A stretch of 64,000 bases of DNA from Billgrantia campisalis (GCF_022341425.1 NZ_JABFUC010000004.1:273101-337100), one strand, 5' to 3'; shown: positions 1 to 9,724, counted from the first letter of the stretch. A program made the numbers and translations. The notes: generated from the letters alone by a model not told the origin.

Positions 1-3
1 TCG

Positions 4-558
4 CTAGTCGAACCGGACGGCGACTCGCACCCCGTCCAGGGTGATGGTGAAGGTCGCCTCTTCGAGGGCCTTCCCCGAAGGGAGCGCCGCCACGGCCCGC
101 CACTGGGCGGCAGGATCCCGTACATCGAAGAATTCGGCCATCACCGCCAGATAACGGACGTCGGGGGAAAACACCTGGGTCAGGTTCCGTACCTCCCCCT
201 GACAGGCCATGCCCGCCTCGGCGGCCTCGGCGGTTCCCATCTCCATGGGGCAGAGCTCGTAGGAGTCGCGCCCGAGCAGTGCCGCCCCCAGGGTGTCGGT
301 ATCCTGCATCACCAGCTCCTGCAGCGATGCATCCAGGAAAGCCTCGCGGTCGCGCAGTTGGTAGAGGCGAATGGTCACCGGTGACGGTCGCCCCTCGACA
401 TTGGGATTGAGTCCCGGCATGACCAGGATGCGCCCCGATACCGTCTGCGGGCCGGGTGGCGGCTCCGGCGCGGCCGCACAGGCGGCCAGCACCACGGCCG
501 CGATCACGCCCAGCATCTGCCTAGCCGCCCGACTTTCCCTACCTGACCACCTCGTCAT
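4..558 (-). CDS. tssJ: T6SS outer-membrane lipoprotein TssJ
   Basis: TssJ anchors the type VI membrane complex (TssJLM) in the outer membrane from the periplasmic side. The 184-residue product starts with a basic stretch and a hydrophobic segment ending in a lipobox (LAAC, lipidated Cys at about residue 27), followed by an Ala/Pro linker and a beta-rich domain containing 'VTIRLYQLRDREAF', typical of the TssJ/VasD family. The ATG at 558 is preceded by GGGAGAGG; the same frame is open far upstream but that extension is low-complexity and overlaps the FHA gene antisense-free frame, so it was rejected. It is the last T6SS gene visible; TssK, TssL and TssM would be expected to follow beyond base 1. 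Confidence 0.9.
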   Translation of the reverse strand: MTRWSGRESRAARQMLGVIAAVVLAACAAAPEPPPGPQTVSGRILVMPGLNPNVEGRPSPVTIRLYQLRDREAFLDASLQELVMQDTDTLGAALLGRDSYELCPMEMGTAEAAEAGMACQGEVRNLTQVFSPDVRYLAVMAEFFDVRDPAAQWRAVAALPSGKALEEATFTITLDGVRVAVRFD

Positions 559-599
559 GAGCCTCTCCCCCGAGCTTGCCCCGACCACCGCCGCCGTCA

Positions 600-2183
600 C
601 TACCTGTCCCGACGGGCATGGGCCTTGAGGGCCTGGATCTGTCTTTCGTAGGCGTCGCAGAAGGCCTCGCCGAACAGACGATTGAAGTAGCCTTCGCTGT
701 CGCGCTGAATCTCCGCATAGTGCGCCTGGTACTGGCGCCAGTGGCGGGGACCGGTCACACGCCCCAGCAGTGACCCACGCTCGTCGCCCTCCGCGAAGCG
801 CGCCTCCAGGTGAGCCGGATCGAACTGGTGAAGCATCTCGAAGAAACCACTGCGCATACCCGCCAGCATGGCCAGTTGATGGAAGCGAAGATCCTCGAAA
901 CCGGCCTCGAACGCCTCCACCGCCGACAGGTAGTCGGGGTTCTGCTTGACCAGCAGGTTGTGCAGCGCATCCTCGGGACTGGTGGAGAACTTCAAGGGAT
1001 TGTTCTCCCGCGCCTCGATCAGCGTCACCGACATGCGGAACTCGTTCTTGACCTCCATCCTCGCCCGCAGCAGATCCATCACCCCCTGGATGGCCACCCG
1101 AAGGATGCGGCCGAGCTCCTCGGCCCGCTCCGGGGGCACCCGATCCGGGTCCAGCCCGGCGCCCGCCAGCAACTGGCGCAGCGCCTGGTCCGGCGACGCC
1201 CCCGGCGCTGGCCCGGAGCCCTGGGGGCTGGCAGGCGCTGGCTGGCGTGCCTCGGGAGGCGGCTCGATCGGCCTCTCGCCGGCTGCCGGCGGCGGCGAAG
1301 CCTCCGGTGGCGGTGGCGGCGTAGCTTCCGCTGGCGGTGGCTGAGGCACATCCGGTGGTGGCGGCGGCGTAGCTTCCGGTGGCGGCGGCTGAGGCACGTC
1401 CGGTGATGGCGGCGGCGAAGCTTCCGGTGGCGGCGGTTCGACGGAGGCCCGGGAATCCCCTGGCCGCGGCGTCTCGGGCTCGCTGGACGCCGCGGACGCC
1501 TCGTCGGGCGGTGACGCCTCGTGGGAGGCCGCGCCGGGCAGATCTCGCCACCAGTCATCCGGCAGCAAGGGTTCGGAGGCCGGCGCCTCGGCGGCCGGAG
1601 GCCCCTGCGAGGCGGCCCGGGAGGTCGACTCGGGCGAGGCGAGGGGATCAGTGTCGGGCGCCGCCCGCTCGGGAGGCGCCTCCCTGTAGCGCGGCACACT
1701 GAAGTGTTCGTTCAGATAGAAACTATCGGCAGCAGGCGCCTTATTCGTCGATGGCGTCTCCACCGCCCCACCGAGCAGCTCCAGGGGATCGGGCACCTCG
1801 TCGGCGGCGGACCTGTCAAGCAAGGGGGAGGCCTCCGGCGACAGCGACGTGCTCTCTGCCGGCGACTCGATCCGCGCACGAATACGGCAATCCCCAATCA
1901 AGAACTCCTGCCCATCCTGCAGCAGCAAGGGCTCTGCCGGATCCATGCGGGTCACGCCATCGGCCAGCAGGATGCCGTTGGCACTGGCGTCCTCGAGGAA
2001 ATAGCGACCATCCCGATAGCGGATACGCGCATGGCAACGCGAGATCTCCATCTTCGGGTCAGGCAGTACCCAGTCATTGTTGGGCGCCCTGCCCAGGGTA
2101 CCGCCCTGTTCGGACCAGCGGTGACTCGCCTTGTCACCCAACCGCGACGAGGCTTCGTTGATCACCGTCAGCGTGAGTACCAT
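600..2183 (-). CDS. tagH: T6SS-associated FHA domain protein (TagH/Fha-like)
   Basis: This 527-residue protein has an N-terminal forkhead-associated domain (about 1-110) with the phosphothreonine-binding hallmarks 'GTLGRAPNNDW' and 'ISRCHARI'. A long linker very rich in Pro, Glu, Ala and Ser (about 110-330) contains imperfect repeats of the type PPPPEATPPPP. The C-terminal 190 residues match the TagH family C-terminal domain. In other T6SSs, Fha proteins act in threonine-phosphorylation control of assembly; no PpkA kinase or PppA phosphatase is visible here, so regulation by that route is an inference. I chose the ATG at 2183, which has GGGGGTGG just upstream and begins directly with the beta-strand MVLTLTV of the FHA fold; an ATG 17 codons earlier lacks this. 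Confidence 0.88.
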   Translation of the reverse strand: MVLTLTVINEASSRLGDKASHRWSEQGGTLGRAPNNDWVLPDPKMEISRCHARIRYRDGRYFLEDASANGILLADGVTRMDPAEPLLLQDGQEFLIGDCRIRARIESPAESTSLSPEASPLLDRSAADEVPDPLELLGGAVETPSTNKAPAADSFYLNEHFSVPRYREAPPERAAPDTDPLASPESTSRAASQGPPAAEAPASEPLLPDDWWRDLPGAASHEASPPDEASAASSEPETPRPGDSRASVEPPPPEASPPPSPDVPQPPPPEATPPPPPDVPQPPPAEATPPPPPEASPPPAAGERPIEPPPEARQPAPASPQGSGPAPGASPDQALRQLLAGAGLDPDRVPPERAEELGRILRVAIQGVMDLLRARMEVKNEFRMSVTLIEARENNPLKFSTSPEDALHNLLVKQNPDYLSAVEAFEAGFEDLRFHQLAMLAGMRSGFFEMLHQFDPAHLEARFAEGDERGSLLGRVTGPRHWRQYQAHYAEIQRDSEGYFNRLFGEAFCDAYERQIQALKAHARRDR

Positions 2184-2325
2184 GAGCCCACCCCCACTCA
2201 GTAGCGGGTACCTGATACCGTCATGCAGGCGCACTGCGCCCTGGTCTCAAGGCGTACCTACACCCAACAGTAGTGGCCCCGGGGCTTCCTCGCCAGGCGG
2301 ATATCGTGCCCCCCTCGTCCCCCGG

Positions 2326-2607
2326 CTAAGGGTGCTGATAGACCAGGCGCAGGCAGCCCTCCTCCAGATCCGAATAGACATAGAGGCCATCGCCCTCACC
2401 GCCCAGGTCGATGATCACCGATTCGGGGGCGTCGAACCGGGTGGCGGCAATGGCCCGCGCGGCGGTGGTATTGAGGTTGTGTGCCTTGACATAGGCATTC
2501 CAGCGATCGGTATCGCGCGTTTCGATACGGCCCCCACGATCCGTCGCTTCCCTCAACAGCTGCCTGAAGCTGTAGTAATCCACATCGACCATCCGCGCTC
2601 TAGCCAT
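2326..2607 (-). CDS. Small unknown protein in the T6SS operon
   Basis: A 93-residue open frame lies between clpV and the FHA gene on the same strand. I do not recognise the family. It has no signal peptide or membrane segment; the N-terminal half is Arg-rich (MARARMVDVDYYSFRQLL), and the C-terminal half reads as a beta-rich segment, 'VIIDLGGEGDGLYVYSDL'. The start is uncertain: ATG codons at 2607 and 2592 are both in frame and neither has a strong ribosome binding site. Position and strand suggest co-transcription with the T6SS genes, but a role in secretion is only an inference from location. Confidence 0.5.
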   Translation of the reverse strand: MARARMVDVDYYSFRQLLREATDRGGRIETRDTDRWNAYVKAHNLNTTAARAIAATRFDAPESVIIDLGGEGDGLYVYSDLEEGCLRLVYQHP

Positions 2608-2766
2608 AATCGGTTCGGCAACCGCCCCTTGTCATCATCCGGTAGGCATCTCATGGGCCCCTGCCGACCACAGCCGCGACAGACAGGCCTCTTGCCCACA
2701 GAGTCAACCACTTGGAAACGAGCGTCAAGCAAGGGGCGATCCGCTCAGGGCACCCTCATCACGTCT

Positions 2767-5505
2767 TCACGTATCGAACGAACAGGCGAATTCGGCCTCC
2801 TCCACGCTGACGTGCACCCGTGCCACGGGGCGGTGGTCCACCAGGCGAGTCAGGAATTCCCGGCTCAGCACGGGCAGCAAGGAGTGGGTCAGGATGGCGT
2901 CGATCATCCGTCCCCCGCTCTCGAGCTCGACACAGCGCTCTCGGATGAGCTCGAGCACCGCCTCGTCGTAGCTGAACGGCACCCCATGACTCTCCTCGAC
3001 CCGCTGTCCGATCCGGCCGAGCTGCAGGCGGATGATCGCCTGCAGCATCTCGTCGCCCAGGGGGTAATAGGGGACGGTCACCAGGCGTCCCAGCAGGGCC
3101 GGGGGGAACACCTGCAGCAGGGGACCACGCAGGTGCTTGTTGAGCTCGTCCACCTCGGGACGTCGTCGGCCGCTGTCGCACGCCTGCATGATCAGCTCGG
3201 TGCCCACATTGGTGGTGAGAATGATCAGGGTGTTCTTGAAATCGATCAGGCGTCCCTCGCCATCCTCCATATGGCCCTTGTCGAACACCTGGAAGAAGAT
3301 CTCGTGCACGTCGGGGTGTGCCTTCTCCACCTCGTCCAGCAGCACCACGCTGTAGGGGCGGCGGCGCACGGCCTCGGTCAGCACGCCCCCCTCGCCGTAG
3401 CCCACGTACCCCGGCGGCGCCCCCTTCAGGGTGGAGACCGTGTGCGCCTCCTGGAACTCGCTCATGTTGATGGTGATCAGGTTCTGTTCGCCACCGTAGA
3501 GTTGTTCCGCCAGGGCCAGCGCGGTCTCCGTCTTGCCCACCCCGGAAGGGCCGGCAAGCATGAACACCCCGACGGGCTTGCCGGGATTGTCCAGGTTGGC
3601 GCGAGAGGTCTGGACCCGCCGGGCGATCATGTCCAGGGCATGATCCTGCCCCTTGATGCGGGCACCCAGGCGATCCGTCAGGCTCAGCACGGTCGTCACC
3701 TCGTCCTTGATCATCCGCCCAACCGGGATGCCGGTCCAGTCGGCCACCACCGAGGCCACGGCCTGGGCATCGACGCTGGGCAGGATCAAGGGTGCCTCGC
3801 CCTGCAGCCGGTCGAGCTCCTCCTGCAGCGTCTCCAGGCGGGCCATGGCCGCCACCGGATCGAAGGCCGGGGCGGCGGTGTCGCCGCCCTCGCTGCCCTC
3901 CGCGCCCGTGGCCATCGGCGTCGCCGCTGCCCCCTCGGTGCCCTCCTCGGCCACGGGCGTATCGACGCGTCCGGTCTGTTCTCGCAGCTGTCGGCGCAGT
4001 TCGAGGATGTCATCCACCAGCACCTTCTCCTGCCGCCAGCCGGCCTCCAGCTCGGCCAGACGCTGCCGTTCCGCAGCCAGGGCCTCGGCCACCTGCTGGT
4101 CCCGTCCCTCGATGGGCAGGCCCACCGCCCGCTCCCGGGCGATGATCTCCGCCTCGGTTTCCAGCACCTGGATACGCCGCCGACTGTCCTCCACCTCCGC
4201 CGGCACCCCGTGCTGGGAGATGGCCACCCGGGCACAGGCGGTATCCAGCAGGCTGACCGCCTTGTCCGGCAACTGGCGGGCCGGGATATAGCGGTAGGAG
4301 AGCTGGACCGCGGCGGTCAGGGCCGCGTCGCGCACCAGCACCCGATGATGCTGCTCGAGCACCGTGGCCAGCGAGCGCATCATCGCCACCGCCTTCTCCT
4401 CGCTGGGTTCGGGCACCTGCACGGCCTGGAAGCGCCGAGTCAGCGCCGGATCCTTCTCGATATGCTTCTTGTACTCCGCCCAGGTGGTGGCCCCGATGGT
4501 GCGTAGGGTACCCCGGGCCAGGGCCGGCTTGAGCAGGTTGGCGGCATCGCCGGTGCCGGCCGCCCCACCGGCACCGACCAGGGTATGGGCCTCGTCGATG
4601 AACAGGATGATCGGTTTCTCGGAGGCCTGGACCTCCTCGATCACCTGGCGCAATCGATTCTCGAACTCCCCCTTGACGCTGGCCCCCGCCTGCAGCAGGC
4701 CGACGTCCAGGGAGCGCAGCGAGACCTCCTGGAGCGGCGGCGGCACGTCGCCGCTGGCCAGCCGCACGGCGAAGCCCTCCACCACGGCGGTCTTGCCGAC
4801 CCCCGCCTCGCCGGTGAGCATGGGGTTGTTCTGGCGCCGCCGCATGAGGATGTCGACCATCTGGCGGATCTCCTCGTCGCGCCCGATCACCGGGTCGATC
4901 TTGCCCTGCCGGGCCTGCTCGGTCATGTCCACCGTGAAGCGCCGCAGCGCCTCCTGCTTGCCCATCTCGGCCGGCGGTACCGGCCCGCTCGCCTCGACCG
5001 GGCTGCCGCTGGTGGCCGCCAGCCGGGCCTCGGGTGACGCCGCCAGGATCTGCTCCCACTCCTCCACCAGCCGATCGGCCGAGACCTTGCGAAACTCACC
5101 GGAGAGGTTGGGCAGCACATGGCGCAGGCCGGCGGTCTTCATCAGGCCGACCACCAGATGGCCGGAGCGCACCTGATTCTCGCCGAATCGCAGGGTCGCC
5201 CAGACCCAGCCCCGCTCCACGGCCTCCTCGACATGGGAGGAGAGATCGGAGATCGAGGTGGCCCCGCGTGGCAGGGCATCCAGGGCCCGGGTCAGATCCT
5301 GGGCCAGGCGCGCCGCATCGAGCTCGAAGTGGCGAACGATGTGCAGCAGGTCGGAATCGCTCTGCTGCAGCAACTGATGGAGCCAGTGCACCAGCTCCAC
5401 ATAGGGGTTGCCACGCAGCCGGCAGAAGGTGGTGGCACTCTCGATGGCCTGGTAGGCAAGCGGGTTCAGCTTGCCGAAGAGTTGGGTGCGACTGATATCT
5501 GCCAC
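2767..5505 (-). CDS. clpV: T6SS AAA+ ATPase ClpV/TssH
   Basis: ClpV is the hexameric unfoldase that disassembles the contracted TssB/TssC sheath so that subunits can be reused. The 912-residue protein has the family layout: an N-domain (about 1-170) beginning with MADISRTQLFGKL, a first AAA+ module with Walker A 'GEAGVGKT' (about 232-239), Walker B 'IILFIDEAHTL', a coiled middle region (about 420-560), and a second AAA+ module with 'GPSGVGKTET' (about 645) and 'SVVLLDEVEKAHPD'. An Ala/Glu/Gly-rich insert lies between the middle region and second ATPase module. The start codon lies 3 bases after the tssG stop region, so translation is likely coupled with tssG. Confidence 0.96.
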   Translation of the reverse strand: MADISRTQLFGKLNPLAYQAIESATTFCRLRGNPYVELVHWLHQLLQQSDSDLLHIVRHFELDAARLAQDLTRALDALPRGATSISDLSSHVEEAVERGWVWATLRFGENQVRSGHLVVGLMKTAGLRHVLPNLSGEFRKVSADRLVEEWEQILAASPEARLAATSGSPVEASGPVPPAEMGKQEALRRFTVDMTEQARQGKIDPVIGRDEEIRQMVDILMRRRQNNPMLTGEAGVGKTAVVEGFAVRLASGDVPPPLQEVSLRSLDVGLLQAGASVKGEFENRLRQVIEEVQASEKPIILFIDEAHTLVGAGGAAGTGDAANLLKPALARGTLRTIGATTWAEYKKHIEKDPALTRRFQAVQVPEPSEEKAVAMMRSLATVLEQHHRVLVRDAALTAAVQLSYRYIPARQLPDKAVSLLDTACARVAISQHGVPAEVEDSRRRIQVLETEAEIIARERAVGLPIEGRDQQVAEALAAERQRLAELEAGWRQEKVLVDDILELRRQLREQTGRVDTPVAEEGTEGAAATPMATGAEGSEGGDTAAPAFDPVAAMARLETLQEELDRLQGEAPLILPSVDAQAVASVVADWTGIPVGRMIKDEVTTVLSLTDRLGARIKGQDHALDMIARRVQTSRANLDNPGKPVGVFMLAGPSGVGKTETALALAEQLYGGEQNLITINMSEFQEAHTVSTLKGAPPGYVGYGEGGVLTEAVRRRPYSVVLLDEVEKAHPDVHEIFFQVFDKGHMEDGEGRLIDFKNTLIILTTNVGTELIMQACDSGRRRPEVDELNKHLRGPLLQVFPPALLGRLVTVPYYPLGDEMLQAIIRLQLGRIGQRVEESHGVPFSYDEAVLELIRERCVELESGGRMIDAILTHSLLPVLSREFLTRLVDHRPVARVHVSVEEAEFACSFDT

Positions 5506-5507
5506 GG

Positions 5508-6533
5508 CTATTCTCCCCGGCCGGGACTCTCCGGCCCGCGCCGGGAAGCGCCCCGGCGCCTGTGTGCATCACGGACGAGGGCCCGGGCGGCCTTGTGATG
5601 CGAACGCCGCCCGAGCCAGGTGGACATGCCCAGACGCTGCCCGCGCGAGAGGCGCAGCAGCGGCGCCTGCCGCGGCTTCAGGTTCAGCTCCAGGTCCCAG
5701 CCGAGCTCGTCGCCCACATAGCCACGCACCAGGTCGCCGAGCTCGAGCAGGCCGGGCTGCCCCGGCAGATAGTCGTCGTACTGTTCTCGGGTCAGCGACT
5801 CGAGCACGATCCGGAAGCTGAACTGACACTGCCATGAGCGGCCCCCCAGGCTGGCATCCCGCCCCAGCCGGCCGACCGGACTCCCCGTTCCCAGGCAGAG
5901 CCGCTCGTGGTCGGGAATGGTCAACCAGCGGGCCTGGAAGGGCTCCACCCGGACCGCGACCCCGAGATGATCCTCCAGGATATCCTCCAACCCCTCCTGA
6001 CAGCGGGTCAGGGCGGCGAAACGGCCGACCCGATGCAGCTTGGCGCGGTCGTCCACCCTGTCGCGCCCCAGCAGGCCCGGCGTTCCCAGGCCGGCCAGCG
6101 CGCCCAGATACTCGAAGAAGCGGTTGTCGGGACGGTCTGCCTCCACCGCCGGAGAGGCCTCCGCCCAGGCGCGATAGAAGAGCGAGGCCAGGCGATGATG
6201 GAAGAGGTTGAGGAAGTCGGCGAAGCTCGGGTCCTGGTGCAGGCGGCGCCGCTCATCGGCATACTCGGTGAGATGCAGCGGCAGCGGGCCATTGGGGCCG
6301 AGCAACCCGAACCCCTCGGCATGGATCCGCGGCACCTCGCCAGGCTCGATATGGGTGATCTCCCCCGGCGCGAAGCGCAGCGAGGGCATCTGGGCGAGCC
6401 GCACCGCATCCTCGGCGACTCGCCGGCTACGCCCCAGGCGCGCCCGGTCCGGCGCACTGGCCTCGACCCAACGCAGGGCCGCGAAGAGGGTGAAGCGCTC
6501 CGGCGCCTCCATCAGGGGTCTGGGCAGCGTCAT
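5508..6533 (-). CDS. tssG: T6SS baseplate subunit TssG
   Basis: TssG forms the baseplate wedge with TssE, TssF and TssK, around the VgrG hub. The 341-residue product shows the TssG/VasB pattern: an N-terminal 'FTLFAALRWVEA', 'LRFAPGEI' and a conserved mid-protein 'LTEYADERRRLHQDPSFADF'-type segment (about 90-120). The C-terminus is Arg-rich. Its ATG overlaps the tssF stop by 4 bases (ATGA), a sign of translational coupling, and clpV follows directly. Confidence 0.93.
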   Translation of the reverse strand: MTLPRPLMEAPERFTLFAALRWVEASAPDRARLGRSRRVAEDAVRLAQMPSLRFAPGEITHIEPGEVPRIHAEGFGLLGPNGPLPLHLTEYADERRRLHQDPSFADFLNLFHHRLASLFYRAWAEASPAVEADRPDNRFFEYLGALAGLGTPGLLGRDRVDDRAKLHRVGRFAALTRCQEGLEDILEDHLGVAVRVEPFQARWLTIPDHERLCLGTGSPVGRLGRDASLGGRSWQCQFSFRIVLESLTREQYDDYLPGQPGLLELGDLVRGYVGDELGWDLELNLKPRQAPLLRLSRGQRLGMSTWLGRRSHHKAARALVRDAHRRRGASRRGPESPGRGE

Positions 6534-8395
6534 AGGACCTCCCTCCTGCCCGACCTCGCCGGCCAGCGCATCATCTCGCCGCGCTGCTGCGACTCGACGA
6601 CGGTCTCGGTGAAGCTGTTGACGGACACGTACTTGGCGAAGAAGCGCTCCAGGACGGCACCGAGCAGGAAGGCTCCCACGCCTGTGAAGGCCTCCTCGTC
6701 GAGGCGCAGCCGCAGTACCAGGCCGTTGCCGAAGCAGATGGGGCCATTGACCGGCATGCGGCGCACGGCGGGCCTGGCATCGATCGACACCACCCCCTCC
6801 ACATGGCGGGCCAGGGGCCCGCCGGGGTCGACATGGAGATCGAGCAGTTGGCGCAAGGCCCGGGCGCCGCTCCCCTCCTCATCGATCAGGGAGAGGTAGT
6901 TCAGGGAAAGCTGACTGATCAGCCGCCAGGCGGTTTCCCCGGAGGAGAGAGCCGCCCGGGGGCGCGTCGGCCCCGCCAGGATTCGCACCGCCTGCACCGG
7001 CGCCGCCGTCTCCAGGGTGAAGTCGGTCGCGCCCTTGCCCACCGCCATCTGGATCGGCAGATCACGGTTGGTGCACAGCAGCGTCACCTCGAGCTGGCGC
7101 AGGTCGGCCGGATAGGGCGCCTGGCGCTCGTCCACCAGCGAGACGAAGACCTCGCTGCCAAGATAACCGGTGCGGCTGCCGTGTCGACGCTGACGAGCGG
7201 AACTCAGCCGAGGCCGTCGGGAGACCAGAAAGTAGGCGCGGGACTCGGCATCCTCCACGCCACGCCCGACCCGATAGAAGAGATGGAACGGGTAGCCGCC
7301 CTCCCGGCTGTGGGTATGGCCGGTGACCGACTCGACCCGATACACCTCGAGATCCATGGGGCGATTGCGATCCGGCACCACATGGAACTCGCTCTGCTCC
7401 GGGGTCACGGCGATACGATCGGCGCGATAGGGAAAGAGATTGATCGCCGGCGTCACGTTGAGCCGAAAGACCTGAGCATCCAGGCCGTGCTCGAGCCTGG
7501 ACTCGCTGCGCTTCAGCAGCAGCGTGATCTCGAGCCGCTGCCCTGCCAGGCGCCTCAGCCCGGGCTGCAGACCGGTCAGCTCGGCGAACAAGTAGCGTTG
7601 GGGAAAGGCGAAGTATTCCTGGAGCAGCCGATAGCCATCGAAGGCGCGCTTGACCGAGGGCAGCAGGGCCTCGTGGCGATCGAATCCCGGCTGGCGCATG
7701 CCGATACCCGCTTCGACCCTGGCCTCCCGACCGGGGTCATCTCGCAGGCAGGCACCGGCAAAGGCCCCGTGCAGCAATTCGTAGAGCCACATGGGCAGCT
7801 CGTCACCGCCATGCAGGTAGAACGCCAGGCGATCGAGGGGCAGGTCGGCGAGGCTGCCGGCGTTGGTAAGCTCCAGCTCCAGTTGAATGGCCGAGCGGAC
7901 CCCTGCCGGTGTCGGCAACCCACGGGCCGCGATCATCCCGGGATTGCTCAGGTAGCGGGCCTGGGTCACCTGCAACGGCCACAGGGTGACCTCGTGAGCC
8001 GTCCGATACTGGCAGGCGGTCTTCTCACCCTTTCCCAACTGACTGCGCAGGGCCGTCCCGGACGGAATGCGATAGCCGGTATCCAGGCTACCCGCAGAGA
8101 GATCCGGCTGCAGGACCACCATGGCCATGGAGGGCACGGGGGCGGAGAGATGCGGATAGACCAGCTCGAGCAACTGGTGGGTGAAGTCGGGGAAGCGGGC
8201 TTCGATCTTGTGCTGGATCCGCGCCGTCAGGAAGGCGAACCCCTCCAGAAGGCGCTCGACATAGGGGTCGGCACAGTCGAGCTCCTCCATGCCCAGGCGT
8301 CCGGCGATCTTCGGGTAATCTCGGGCGAACTCGGCCCCCATCTCCCGGATATAGCGCAGTTCCTGTTCGTAGAGTCGGAGTAGATTGGCATCCAT
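6530..8395 (-). CDS. tssF: T6SS baseplate subunit TssF
   Basis: TssF is the large baseplate wedge protein. The 621-residue product begins MDANLLRLYEQELRYIREMG and continues with 'FARDYPKIAGRLGM', both strongly characteristic of the TssF/VasA family, and the length fits (about 590-630). Mid-protein 'FPQRYLFAEL' and C-terminal 'GNGLVLRLRLDEEAFTGVGAF' also match. It lies between tssE and tssG in the standard tssE-F-G order. Confidence 0.95.
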   Translation of the reverse strand: MDANLLRLYEQELRYIREMGAEFARDYPKIAGRLGMEELDCADPYVERLLEGFAFLTARIQHKIEARFPDFTHQLLELVYPHLSAPVPSMAMVVLQPDLSAGSLDTGYRIPSGTALRSQLGKGEKTACQYRTAHEVTLWPLQVTQARYLSNPGMIAARGLPTPAGVRSAIQLELELTNAGSLADLPLDRLAFYLHGGDELPMWLYELLHGAFAGACLRDDPGREARVEAGIGMRQPGFDRHEALLPSVKRAFDGYRLLQEYFAFPQRYLFAELTGLQPGLRRLAGQRLEITLLLKRSESRLEHGLDAQVFRLNVTPAINLFPYRADRIAVTPEQSEFHVVPDRNRPMDLEVYRVESVTGHTHSREGGYPFHLFYRVGRGVEDAESRAYFLVSRRPRLSSARQRRHGSRTGYLGSEVFVSLVDERQAPYPADLRQLEVTLLCTNRDLPIQMAVGKGATDFTLETAAPVQAVRILAGPTRPRAALSSGETAWRLISQLSLNYLSLIDEEGSGARALRQLLDLHVDPGGPLARHVEGVVSIDARPAVRRMPVNGPICFGNGLVLRLRLDEEAFTGVGAFLLGAVLERFFAKYVSVNSFTETVVESQQRGEMMRWPARSGRREVL

Positions 8396-8422
8396 AGCGT
8401 ACGCCCGGGGTCGAGGAAGCGA

Positions 8423-9172
8423 TCATCGTTCGGCGACATCTCGCACGCGGATCGAGGCATCGTGGAGATCGAGTTCGGTGTGCAGGTAGAGCTGCTCCGG
8501 CAAGGGGTGCCCCCACAGCTCTCCCTCGATCAGGAACACCAGGGTGTTGAGCCGGTCATCGTCGCCCTGCTCGAGGGGGGTCACCAGGACATGCCGAATC
8601 CGCGGCTCGAACCGCTCGATGGCACTGCGCAGCCGCTCTGCCAGCCGGGGGGCATCGGTACCGGAGAGGTTCAGGCCCGCCGTTTCCGGCACGCCATAGT
8701 TCAGCACCGAGCGCTCGACCTGGGGGTACCCCTCGAGGGGCACCAGGTCCGACAGGCAACCGGTGTTCAGCAGCCAGCCCAGGTCTCGCAGCACCAGTTG
8801 CCGCAGGCGCCGCGACGAGATCACCCGGTCGTCGCGGGATTCATCGCGATTGGCCACCAGGCGACGCTGCCGCACCTCCAGCAGTGCCGACAGAGGGGGC
8901 GCCTCGGGCCGCGGCCTGAGTGCCAGCACCTGACGAAAGGGGCGGACCTCCGGATGATTCTCCCAACACTCGATGCCCTCCTGGTCCTGTTCCACCACCC
9001 GCACCATGCCGAGCGTGCCGAGCATGTCGCGGAGGGTCTCGCGGCTCAGGCCCGCCTGGTCGAGCGCCTCGTCCCGGTAGGCCAGGCCGAGTCGCTCGAG
9101 AAAGCGGGCCCGATCCGTCAGCCGATCCAGCAGTGACGGCTGCAGGGCCTCCCTGTTCAACAGTTCCGGCAT
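8423..9172 (-). CDS. tssE: T6SS baseplate subunit TssE (gp25-like)
   Basis: TssE is the gp25-like baseplate protein that helps start sheath polymerisation. The 249-residue product starts MPELLNREALQPSLLDRLTD and contains the gp25-type core 'QLVLRDLGWLLNTGCL' followed by 'VERSVLNYGVPETAGLNLSG'. It is longer than many TssE proteins (often about 130-180 residues) because of an N-terminal region of about 90 residues that includes 'WENHPEVRPFRQVLALRPRP'. It sits between hcp and tssF as usual. The C-terminal 'LNTLVFLIEGELWGHPLPEQ' matches the usual end of the gp25 domain. Confidence 0.87.
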   Translation of the reverse strand: MPELLNREALQPSLLDRLTDRARFLERLGLAYRDEALDQAGLSRETLRDMLGTLGMVRVVEQDQEGIECWENHPEVRPFRQVLALRPRPEAPPLSALLEVRQRRLVANRDESRDDRVISSRRLRQLVLRDLGWLLNTGCLSDLVPLEGYPQVERSVLNYGVPETAGLNLSGTDAPRLAERLRSAIERFEPRIRHVLVTPLEQGDDDRLNTLVFLIEGELWGHPLPEQLYLHTELDLHDASIRVRDVAER

Positions 9173-9238
9173 GTCCCTCCCGACCGACGGGCCCGGCCTC
9201 GGCCGAACCGTCGGCGATCACCACGAGCACTCCGACCC

Positions 9239-9724
9239 TCAGGCCGGCTCGTTCCTGGCAATGTTGTAGCCAAAGTCCACCGAAGCCAGCGGACTGCCGT
9301 CGTTGTCCTGGGGGGTATAGGTCACCTTGAACTCCCCGAAGTTGAGGGAGAAGGTCTCCGTCGACCGCTCCTCGCCCTGGGCACCGCCGGTCTGCCAGGA
9401 GCTGACCAGGATGTTCTCCAGTTCGATCACCAGGAACTCGACCGGCTCGTCGCCCCCCGCCTTGCGGCAGGTCAGCGTGCCCGAAGCAATATGCTTGCCG
9501 ACGGACACCGCCTGGACCAGTGCCGGCGTGGCCTTGTCCACGTACTTGACGATAGTGAGATCCTGTACGCTGACCTTGCCGGCGCCGCCGCCGCGGGCGA
9601 TATGCATGGTGCCGGAGTTGCTCGCCCCCCAGGTGAAGGAGAGCAAATCGATCTCGCTCTCATGGGCGTGATCGGAGGACTCACCATCGATTCCGTCCAG
9701 TTTCAGAAACATGTCTACGGCCAT
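9239..9724 (-). CDS. hcp: T6SS inner tube protein Hcp (TssD)
   Basis: Hcp hexamers stack into the inner tube that is propelled out of the cell. The 161-residue product begins MAVDMFLKLDGIDGESSDHA and contains 'IDLLSFTWGASNSGTM', the classic Hcp1 signature, and ends with the conserved 'DNDGSPLASVDFGYNIA'. Length is normal and there is no C-terminal extension, so it is a structural Hcp and not an effector fusion. An AAGGAG-type ribosome binding site precedes the ATG. It lies downstream of tssC with a gap of about 100 bases. Confidence 0.96.
   Translation of the reverse strand: MAVDMFLKLDGIDGESSDHAHESEIDLLSFTWGASNSGTMHIARGGGAGKVSVQDLTIVKYVDKATPALVQAVSVGKHIASGTLTCRKAGGDEPVEFLVIELENILVSSWQTGGAQGEERSTETFSLNFGEFKVTYTPQDNDGSPLASVDFGYNIARNEPA

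Noticed and set aside
559..1551. N-terminal extension of the TssJ frame to 1551
   Set aside because: The added residues are low-complexity and antisense-frame-like within the FHA gene; the lipobox start at 558 with a ribosome binding site explains the gene.
2131..4506. Open frame of about 790 codons on the plus strand opposite clpV
   Set aside because: It mirrors the third-position GC bias of the clpV gene and has no protein motifs; clpV on the other strand is unmistakable.
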